Below, one piece after another: positions 58,488-64,000 of a stretch of DNA of 64,000 bases; the first letter of the stretch is position 1, and every line of letters starts with the position of its first letter. The translations under genes and the position numbers were made by a program. The stretch comes from Bosea vaviloviae (GTDB taxonomy: Bacteria; Pseudomonadota; Alphaproteobacteria; Rhizobiales; Beijerinckiaceae). The stretch lies in assembly GCF_001741865.1 (NCBI RefSeq), contig NZ_CP017147.1, positions 6,005,001-6,069,000 on the forward strand, written 5' to 3'. A model generated the notes under the pieces. The model was not told the DNA's origin. It worked only from the letters and a program-made list of their open reading frames with translations, and did no database searches.

Positions 58488-58501
58488 GATTTTATAAAAT
58501 C
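58488..58501. promoter_or_regulatory. candidate GntR/FCD operator
   Basis: GATTTTATAAAATC is a perfect 14-bp palindrome located 12 bp before the GntR start and 30 bp before the divergent FAH gene. It includes TATAAA, which can serve as a -10 box. An autoregulatory site controlling both directions is likely. Confidence 0.6.
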
Positions 58502-58512
58502 TGCGAGTCAAC

Positions 58513-59244
58513 ATGAAATGTGCGGTGGCGATGGACACCCTGACGGAAAGTCGCTCTCAAGCCGAGCGAGCCTATCAGCGCCTGCGCGGCGAGATCCTGC
58601 ATGGCGACCTCATGCCGGGCGAGCGCCTGCGCGCCAACGACCTGCAGGACCGCTTCCAGCTCGGCCTGACGCCGATCCGCGAGGCTCTGATGCGGCTCTC
58701 GACCGAGGGGCTCGTCGCGGCCGAGACGCATCGCGGCGCGCGCGTCACCGAGACCTCGCTTGGCGCCTTCACCGATCTGATGGCGACGCGCCGCGAGATC
58801 GAGCGGCTCTGCCTGACCAAGGCGATCGCGCTCGGCGACGCCGCCTGGGAGGCCGAGATCGTCGCGGCCATGCACATGCTCTCGCGCACCCCCCTGCCTG
58901 CCTCGCAGGACGACCGCGAGGCGGCGACCTTGTGGGAGGACCGTCACCGGCGCTTCCATGCCGCCCTGGTCACCGCCTGCGGTTCGGACTGGCTGCTGCG
59001 CTTCTGGGGCACGCTCGCCGACCATTCCGAGCGCTATCGCAAGATCCGCCTGTTGCACCACCGGGAAGCCCCGGCCGAGGTCCGCGACGTCAACAGCGAG
59101 CACGCCGCCATCATGGAAGCCGTGCTGGCGCGAGAGGTGGAGCGCGCCTGCACCCTGCTCGACGCCCATCTCCACGCCACCCAGACCAGCGTCGTGCGCC
59201 TGTTGCAGATCGGCCTGGACACCTCCGAGGAGAAGTCCCGATGA
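58513..59244 (+). CDS. GntR-family regulator with FCD domain
   Basis: The 243-residue regulator has an N-terminal winged helix (RLRGEILHGDLMPGERLRAN, LGLTPIREALMRLSTEGLVA) and a C-terminal all-helical FCD domain (RREIERLCLTKAIAL, DRHRRFHAALVTACGSDWLL, EHAAIMEAVLAREVERACTL) whose His and Asp residues bind a metal and a carboxylate ligand. It is divergent from the FAH/TRAP operon and overlaps the next gene by ATGA (59241). ATG 58513 or 58531 may be the start. Confidence 0.92.
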   Translation: MKCAVAMDTLTESRSQAERAYQRLRGEILHGDLMPGERLRANDLQDRFQLGLTPIREALMRLSTEGLVAAETHRGARVTETSLGAFTDLMATRREIERLCLTKAIALGDAAWEAEIVAAMHMLSRTPLPASQDDREAATLWEDRHRRFHAALVTACGSDWLLRFWGTLADHSERYRKIRLLHHREAPAEVRDVNSEHAAIMEAVLAREVERACTLLDAHLHATQTSVVRLLQIGLDTSEEKSR

Positions 59245-59561
59245 TTATCCGCTCAGCCGTTCTCGAGGGCGAGGTGCCCGAGGCCGACCGCGCCCATTTC
59301 GACCGTCAGATGCGCGAAACCGTGCTGCCAGCTATCCGACGCTATCCCGGCATCCGCGACGTCAAGCTGCGCTGGGCGGCCGAGCAGGAGGCCGGCGCGC
59401 CGCCGGTCTATGTCGTCTTCGACCTCCATTTCGACAGCCTGGAGGCGATGCATCAGGCGCTGGCGAGCGAGATCCGGCAGGAGGTGCGGCAGCAACTCGG
59501 CACGATCATGCCGCTGTTCCAGGGCCGCGTGTACCATCTGGTGATGAGCCAGGACGCTTGA
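59241..59561 (+). CDS. dimeric alpha/beta-barrel (EthD-like) protein
   Basis: The 106-residue protein has the sequence MIIRSAVLEGEVPEADRAHF, DRQMRETVLPAIRRYPGIRD, APPVYVVFDLHFDSLEAMHQ and ALASEIRQEVRQQLGTIMPL. It fits the dimeric alpha/beta-barrel (EthD or ABM) superfamily, with beta-strand, helix, strand order. It overlaps the GntR stop by 4 nt and is expected to act in the same pathway as the FAH hydrolase, perhaps as a small isomerase or cofactor-free oxygenase. The function is inference. Confidence 0.78.
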   Translation: MIIRSAVLEGEVPEADRAHFDRQMRETVLPAIRRYPGIRDVKLRWAAEQEAGAPPVYVVFDLHFDSLEAMHQALASEIRQEVRQQLGTIMPLFQGRVYHLVMSQDA

Positions 59562-59971
59562 GCATCAGCAGGAATTTGATCGGGCCTCATCCTGATAGCC
59601 AGGCCTGAAACGAAGCCGAGGATTTCAATGGCTCTGCCTTGATCATCTACGCGCCGTCATTCCGGACGCAGCGAAGCGGAGGTCCGGAATCCATCGTAGA
59701 GTTCGGTGGCCTCCGATGGATTCCGGATCTGCGCCGCTATCGCGGCTTGTCCGGAATGACGGCGCGGGTGATGGCGAGTAATCGGGGGCCCTTGATATCG
59801 CTCGGTTCATTTCAGGCCAGGCTTTGAGGAGCCACGCGCCGGAAAGGCCCCGGTCCGCGCGCACTTCATGGCCGCAGGATGCCGCGAGGCTTCCGACGCT
59901 CCCCCTTTTCTGATTGAAGGGAACGCCCGGGCGCGTCGTCGCCCTTTCGCGAAAGCGTCGCAAGAGCGCCC
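59562..59971. other. 410-bp intergenic region before the BenE-like gene
   Basis: The region is mostly the nested inverted repeat at 59602-59818. The remaining 150 bp before 59972 (GC-rich, with TTGAAGGGAACG around 59915) must contain the promoter of the BenE-like operon. No gene is supported. Confidence 0.5.
59602..59818. repeat. nested REP-like inverted repeats, CGTCATTCCGGA type
   Basis: GGCCTGAAA (59602-59610) and TTTCAGGCC (59810-59818) are outer arms. Inside, GCGCCGTCATTCCGGA (59651-59666) and TCCGGAATGACGGCGC (59750-59765) form a 16-bp perfect pair, and TCCGGAATCCATCG (59683-59696) with CGATGGATTCCGGA (59714-59727) the innermost. The CGTCATTCCGG arm is shared with the element at 5461. 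Confidence 0.88.
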
Positions 59972-61126
59972 ATGTCGATCGTCTTCTCCGCGCTGGTCGC
60001 GGCCTTCGTCGGTTTCGCGGCGGCCGTCGCCGTGGTGCTTGCGGCAGCCCAGGCCGTGGGCGCGACGCCGGCCCAGACCGTGTCCTGGATCGCCGGCCTC
60101 GCCATCGCCAAGGGCCTCGCCAGCATCTGGCTGTCCTGGCGCCACAAGCTCCCGATCATCTGCGCCTGGTCGACGCCGGGCGCGGCCCTGATCGCGGCGA
60201 CGAGCGGGCTCGACCTCCCGACCGCCGTCGGCGCCTTCCTGCTCGCGGCCCTCTTGATGATGCTGACCGCGGCGTTCCGCCCGCTCGGCGCGCTGATCGA
60301 GCGCATTCCGATGCCGATCGCGGCGGCCATGCTCGCCGGCGTGATCTTCCGCTTCGTCGTCGCGGTGTTCGACGAGATGCGGCTGAGCCCCGCGCTCGTA
60401 TTGCCCTTGCTGGCGATCTTCCTGCTGGCGCGGTTGATCAACCCGTTCCTCGGCGTCATCGCGGCGCTGGGCGCCGGGCTCATCCTGAGCTTCCTGGGCG
60501 GCCTTGCCAGCTGGCCCGCCGGGCCTTTGTCGCTGAGCGGCCTCGAATTCGTCACGCCGCGCTTCGATATTGCCGCCATGCTCGGCGTCGGCGTCCCGCT
60601 CTATCTCGTCACCATGGCGGCTCAGAACCTGCCCGGCTTCGCCGTCCTGCGCGCGGCAGGCTATCAGCCGCCGACGACGGCGAGCCTCTTCGTCACCGGC
60701 CTGGCCTCCTTCCTCACCGCCCCGTTCGGCGCCCATATGGTCAACATGGCTGCGATCAGCGCCTCGATCTGCACCGGCCCCGACACTCATCCCGACCCGG
60801 CCCAGCGCTGGAAGGCCGGCGTCGTCTACGGTTTCCTCTGGCTGGCGATCGCGGCCTGCGCCGGCCTGCTGCTTGCCCTCATCATCGCCATGCCCAAGGC
60901 GCTGATCGTGACCGTCGCGGGGCTGGGCCTCGCCGGCTCGCTCACCGGCGCGCTCGGACAGGCCATGTCCTCCGAGAAAGAGCGCTTCGCCGCCGTCCTC
61001 GCCTTCGCTGTCGCGGCCTCGAGCCTCTCGCTGTTCGGCGTCGGTTCGGCCTTCTGGAGTCTCGTTATCGGGCTTGGCGTCTTGACATTGGACGCACTCA
61101 TGGGCCGTTTGCGCGCACGATCATGA
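59972..61126 (+). CDS. benzoate/H+ symporter (BenE) family transporter
   Basis: The 384-residue protein has about twelve membrane segments. IAGLAIAKGLASIWLSWRHK, LPIICAWSTPGAALIA, ERIPMPIAAAMLAGVIFRF and TAPFGAHMVNMAAISASICTG are BenE hallmarks, in the NCS2/SLC26-like superfamily. BenE imports benzoate, but not all relatives do so; no benzoate genes are near. It overlaps the ThiE-like gene by ATGA at 61123. Confidence 0.88.
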   Translation: MSIVFSALVAAFVGFAAAVAVVLAAAQAVGATPAQTVSWIAGLAIAKGLASIWLSWRHKLPIICAWSTPGAALIAATSGLDLPTAVGAFLLAALLMMLTAAFRPLGALIERIPMPIAAAMLAGVIFRFVVAVFDEMRLSPALVLPLLAIFLLARLINPFLGVIAALGAGLILSFLGGLASWPAGPLSLSGLEFVTPRFDIAAMLGVGVPLYLVTMAAQNLPGFAVLRAAGYQPPTTASLFVTGLASFLTAPFGAHMVNMAAISASICTGPDTHPDPAQRWKAGVVYGFLWLAIAACAGLLLALIIAMPKALIVTVAGLGLAGSLTGALGQAMSSEKERFAAVLAFAVAASSLSLFGVGSAFWSLVIGLGVLTLDALMGRLRARS

Positions 61127-61776
61127 GCAACGCACCCACACCCACCCGCCTGATGCTCGTCACCCCGCTTGTCGCGGATGCCGAGGCGATGGCCTTCCGC
61201 CTGATGCAGGCCTTCGCCGGCGGCGACGTCGCGGCCGTGCTGCTGCGCCTGTCCGAGGGCGACGAACGCAGCAAGATCGAGCGCGTCAAACGCCTCGTCG
61301 GCCCCGTCCAGTCGGCCAATGTCGCGCTCATCGTCGAGGCCCCGGCGCTTGTCGCCACGCGCGGCGGCGCCGACGGTGTCCACCTCACCAACGGGCCGGA
61401 AGCCGTCGCCGAGGCGCGCTCCAGCCTGAAGAACGAGCGCATCATCGGCGCCGGGTCGTTGCGCGCGCGCCACGACGCCATGGATATCGGCGAGGCGGGC
61501 GTCGACTATGTGATGTTTGGCGAGCCGCGCCCGGACGGCTCATTGCCGCTCTTGGCCGCGGTGATCGAGCGCGCCTCCTGGTGGGCCGAGATCTTCGAGA
61601 CGCCCTGTGTCGCCTATGCGCCGGACGCCGAATCGATTGCAGCCCTGGTCGAGACCGGAGCGGAATTCGTCGCGCTCGGCGCCTGGGCCTTCGACGAAGC
61701 CTGCGACATTCGCGCGCTGGTGACGCAGGCCAATGTCGCCATCGCGGCCCACGCCGCCCGAAAGGCCGCGCGATGA
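61123..61776 (+). CDS. ThiE-like TIM-barrel protein (thiamine phosphate synthase family)
   Basis: The 217-residue protein follows the ThiE layout: RLMLVTPLVADAEAMAFRLM, GDVAAVLLRLSEGDE, NVALIVEAPALVATRGGADG, VHLTNGPEAVAEARSSLKNE and IIGAGSLRARHDAMDIGEAG followed by VDYVMFGEPRP. The GADGVHL strand matches GADGVHLGQ of ThiE, but the GPVFPTxTK phosphate loop is not visible. It may be a degenerate paralogue rather than a genuine thiamine synthase. It is coupled by ATGA overlaps on both sides. Confidence 0.78.
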   Translation: MSNAPTPTRLMLVTPLVADAEAMAFRLMQAFAGGDVAAVLLRLSEGDERSKIERVKRLVGPVQSANVALIVEAPALVATRGGADGVHLTNGPEAVAEARSSLKNERIIGAGSLRARHDAMDIGEAGVDYVMFGEPRPDGSLPLLAAVIERASWWAEIFETPCVAYAPDAESIAALVETGAEFVALGAWAFDEACDIRALVTQANVAIAAHAARKAAR

Positions 61777-62708
61777 ACCGGACCTGCCGCGGCCTCGTGC
61801 TCGCCGGCTTGCTCCTGGGAACGACGGCCGCAGCCGGCGCCGCCGAGCCCGATCTGGCTTACGGCGCCTATCAGGCCGGCCATTACCGCCGCGCCCTGGA
61901 CGAGGCGCTGAAACGCGTCGAGGCCGACAATAACGACGCCGCCGCCATGACCCTGCTCGGCGAGATCTATCGCCTGGGACTCGGCGTGCCCGAAAGCCAG
62001 AGGATCGCAACCGAATGGTATGACCGCGCAGCCGCGCGCGGCGACATCAACGCGGCTTATGCACTCGCATCCGCCCTCCTCGACGAGCGCAGCGGCAAGC
62101 GCGATCCCGAACGCGCCGGCACGCTGCTGCGCAAGGCCGCCGCCGCCGGCCACCCGGCCGCCAATTACAACCTCGCCCTCGCCTTGCTCGCGACGGGCAA
62201 GGAGGAGGACGACAAGCGCGCCGTCTCTTGCCTGGAGATTGCAGCGAATGCCGGTATCGGCGACGCGCTCATGGCGCTCGGCATCCTCGCCAAGCAGGGC
62301 CGCGGCCTGCCCCAGAGCGAGGCCAAGGCCGCCGAATGGATGGCCAAGGCATCCCAGGCCGGCAATGTGCCCGGCGAGGTCGAATACGCGATCATGCTGT
62401 TCAACGGCACCGGCGTCGCCAAGGACGAGACCGCCGCCGCCAAGCTCTTCCTGCGCGCCGCGAACCAGGGCAACCCGATCGCCCAGAACCGGCTGGCGCG
62501 GCTTTACCAGTCCGGCCGCGGCATTGCGCCCGACTCGATCGAGGCCGCAGCCTGGCACCTCGCCGCCCGCGCCCGGGGGCTGGACGATGCCGGTCTCGAC
62601 CAGCTTTTCGACCGCCTCAGTCACGAGCAGCAGGGCCGCGCCGCGGCGCTCGCCGCGACCCGGATCGAAGGCGCGGCCTTGACGTCGCCCGGCCAGACGA
62701 GCAAGTGA
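61773..62708 (+). CDS. exported Sel1-repeat protein
   Basis: The 311-residue protein has a signal peptide (LVLAGLLLGTTAAAGAA) and a series of Sel1-like helical repeats: AAMTLLGEIYRLGLGVPESQ, AAYALASALLDERSGKRDPE, ANYNLALALLATGKEEDDKR, ALMALGILAKQGRGLPQSEA, VEYAIMLFNGTGVAKDETAA and AQNRLARLYQSGRGIAPDSI. These serve as protein-binding scaffolds. It overlaps the ThiE-like gene and precedes the phosphatase; it is likely periplasmic. Confidence 0.88.
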   Translation: MNRTCRGLVLAGLLLGTTAAAGAAEPDLAYGAYQAGHYRRALDEALKRVEADNNDAAAMTLLGEIYRLGLGVPESQRIATEWYDRAAARGDINAAYALASALLDERSGKRDPERAGTLLRKAAAAGHPAANYNLALALLATGKEEDDKRAVSCLEIAANAGIGDALMALGILAKQGRGLPQSEAKAAEWMAKASQAGNVPGEVEYAIMLFNGTGVAKDETAAAKLFLRAANQGNPIAQNRLARLYQSGRGIAPDSIEAAAWHLAARARGLDDAGLDQLFDRLSHEQQGRAAALAATRIEGAALTSPGQTSK

Positions 62709-62736
62709 CCGGCTGAACTTCGAGGCTGACATCTTC

Positions 62737-62783
62737 AGCCCTCATCCCGAGGAGCCGCTATGCTGCTCCTCGGGATGAGGGCT
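62737..62783. repeat. dispersed palindrome, AGCCCTCATCCCGAGGAGC type (copy 2)
   Basis: AGCCCTCATCCCGAGGAGC (62737-62755) and GCTCCTCGGGATGAGGGCT (62765-62783) form a 19-bp perfect stem with a 9-nt loop. The outer arm is shared, with one change, with the larger element at 26912. It lies between two same-strand genes and may act as a transcript boundary. Confidence 0.9.
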
Positions 62784-62862
62784 CGGGACGTTCCAGCCGG
62801 CTCTTTTACATCTTGACCGGCGCCGCGACGCCGCCGTTCGACTGCTGCACCCTGAGGTATCG

Positions 62863-63651
62863 ATGATCCGCTCCCCCCTGATGACCGTGATGACGGACGC
62901 CGTGATGAAGGCGTCCCGCTCGCTGAAGCGCGATTTCGGCGAAATCGAGAATTTGCAGGTGCTCGCCAAGGGCCCCGGCGATTTCGTCTCCAAGGCTGAC
63001 ACCAAGGCCGAGGAGATCATCCGCGCCGCGCTGGAGAAGGCCCGCCCCGGCTACGGCTTCGTCATGGAGGAGAGCGGCGTCGTCCAGGGCACCGACGAGA
63101 GCAACCGCTGGCACATCGACCCGCTCGACGGCACCCACAACTTCCTGCGCGGCATCCCGCACTGGAACATCTCGGTCGCACTCGAGCGCGACAACCAGTT
63201 CATCGCCGGCGTGGTCTATGACGCCGCCAAGGACGAGCTCTTCATCGCCGAGAAGGGCAAGGGCGCCTATGTCAACAACCGCCGCATGCGCGTCTCGGGC
63301 CGCCGCGAGCCCGCCGAGATGCTGATCGGCATGGGCGTGCCCCATATCGGCAAGGGCGGGCACCCGCTCTTCCTGCACGAGCTGGGCGCGGTGATGACGC
63401 GCTTCGCCAATGTCCGGCGCATGGGCTCGGCCGCGCTCGACATCGCCTATGTCGCGGCAGGCCGCATGGACGCCTATTGGGAACGAGGCCTCAACACCTG
63501 GGATTTCGCGGCCGGAGCCGTGATGATCCGCGAAGCCGGCGGCACCTTCGGCACGCTCGACGGCAAGCAGCCGACCAGCGCCAAAGACATCATCTGCGGC
63601 AATGAAGTCGGCGAACAGTCACTGCGCGCCGCGCTCAAGTCGGCAGGCTGA
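62863..63651 (+). CDS. suhB: inositol monophosphatase-family protein (SuhB type)
   Basis: The 262-residue enzyme has GFVMEESG, HIDPLDGTHNFLRGIPHWNI and LNTWDFAAGAVMIREAGGTF, the three metal-binding motifs of the IMPase family. It hydrolyses inositol-1-phosphate or related sugar phosphates; SuhB also has a role in rRNA transcription in E. coli. ATG 62863 follows a CTGAGGTATCG stretch. The motifs DPLDGT and WDxAAG are intact, so it should be active. Confidence 0.92.
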   Translation: MIRSPLMTVMTDAVMKASRSLKRDFGEIENLQVLAKGPGDFVSKADTKAEEIIRAALEKARPGYGFVMEESGVVQGTDESNRWHIDPLDGTHNFLRGIPHWNISVALERDNQFIAGVVYDAAKDELFIAEKGKGAYVNNRRMRVSGRREPAEMLIGMGVPHIGKGGHPLFLHELGAVMTRFANVRRMGSAALDIAYVAAGRMDAYWERGLNTWDFAAGAVMIREAGGTFGTLDGKQPTSAKDIICGNEVGEQSLRAALKSAG

Positions 63652-63738
63652 CATATATCTTTGCTCTTTCACGCTTGATCCCGGCGGCGCTGGAGGCGAC
63701 AGTCCCGCAGGCGGCAAGACCTGAACGGAAGACGAAGC

Positions 63739-64000
63739 ATGGCGGATGAGGGCATAGCGGCCGAGCAGATCACGGTCGCAACGATGCGGGAGGAGACCCG
63801 CTTTTCGCGTCCGTTGCGCTATGTCGTCCGCGCGCTCCTGTTTCTCGCGCTGATCGGCTTCCTCGGCTACATCCTGCAAGGCGGTCTCACCACCGCCTTC
63901 ATGACCAATCCCGGCCTGAACGGCCTGATCCTCGGCTCGCTCTTCGTCGGTGTGCTGATCGCGCTGCGCGAGCTCTGGCGGCTTTACAGCGAGGCCCGCG
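63739..64000 (+). CDS. MotA/TolQ/ExbB-like membrane protein, 3' end outside window
   Basis: The visible 87 residues read MADEGIAAEQITVATMREET, then RFSRPLRYVVRALLFLALIG as the first membrane segment, FLGYILQGGLTTAF, and MTNPGLNGLILGSLFVGVLI as the second, with ALRELWRLYSEA. The MTNPGLNGLILGxLxxGxLIALRxxxRL pattern is that of a MotA/TolQ/ExbB proton-channel family protein of Rhizobiales. The rest lies beyond the window. It follows the phosphatase by 87 bp. Confidence 0.65.
   Translation, partial: MADEGIAAEQITVATMREETRFSRPLRYVVRALLFLALIGFLGYILQGGLTTAFMTNPGLNGLILGSLFVGVLIALRELWRLYSEAR

Overview
This 64 kb window is GC-rich chromosomal DNA, most likely from an alphaproteobacterium of the order Hyphomicrobiales (Rhizobiales); a Bosea- or Methylobacterium-like lineage would fit. 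The evidence is gene content and order: tolQ-tolR-tolA-tolB-pal-cpoB-tilS-ftsH-glmM, ruvC-ruvA-ruvB with yebC and ybgC nearby, zapA next to a 6S-like RNA and 5-formyltetrahydrofolate cyclo-ligase, a tkt-gap-pgk-fba cluster, many TRAP/FCD/MHS-type catabolic genes, and numerous Rhizobiales-style intergenic palindromes. No lineage can be fixed without a search.

Layout. 0-4 kb: the 3' part of an IS481-type transposase, a DUF3616 secreted protein, a Nudix hydrolase and an outer-membrane barrel protein. 4-7 kb: glutathione-dependent formaldehyde detoxification (frmR regulator with a matching operator, S-(hydroxymethyl)glutathione dehydrogenase, S-formylglutathione hydrolase). 7-12 kb: an IclR regulator, a truncated FAD-oxidoreductase remnant fused to the start of an MHS-family transporter gene, and a large cysteine-rich secreted protein with one haem-c motif. 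12-19 kb: divergent gluconate/idonate dehydrogenases, formate-THF ligase, a secreted intradiol dioxygenase, a GST and phosphoglycerate mutase. 19-31 kb: a porin-family protein, glmM, ftsH, tilS and the complete Tol-Pal operon, all on the minus strand. 31-41 kb: DUF2852 protein, a tiny lipoprotein, TetR, ybgC, a two-domain glycosyltransferase, a ParDE-type toxin-antitoxin pair with a third coupled gene, ruvB-GNAT-ruvA-ruvC, a TauE/SafE exporter and yebC. 41-46 kb: a soluble globin-coupled chemotaxis transducer, YmdB-type phosphoesterase, 5-FCL, 6S RNA candidate, YcxB-like protein, zapA and a DUF4164 protein. 46-54 kb: tkt, gap, pgk and fba with accessory small genes and one AT-richer foreign-looking gene. 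54-60 kb: a TRAP transporter-FAH hydrolase operon with a collapsed SDR gene and a divergent GntR regulator. 60-64 kb: BenE-like transporter, ThiE-like protein, Sel1-repeat protein, inositol-monophosphatase family enzyme and the start of a MotA/TolQ/ExbB-like protein.

How it works together. One-carbon metabolism recurs: formaldehyde is oxidised through glutathione to formate (frmA, fghA), which formate-THF ligase can load on folate, and 5-FCL recycles formyl-folate. The Tol-Pal block links envelope constriction to division, near zapA. The tkt-gap-pgk-fba cluster serves gluconeogenesis/pentose interconversion. Several regulators sit beside plausible operators (FrmR, GntR/FCD, a candidate Fur-type box, a candidate CtrA box).

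Nothing in the window is a clear new defence or mobile system. The best leads are two decayed catabolic genes preserved as coupled stubs, the cysteine-rich haem-motif protein, a GNAT gene wedged with 4-nt overlaps between ruvA and ruvB, a third gene coupled to a ParDE pair, and several unreported-looking operators and dispersed palindromes.
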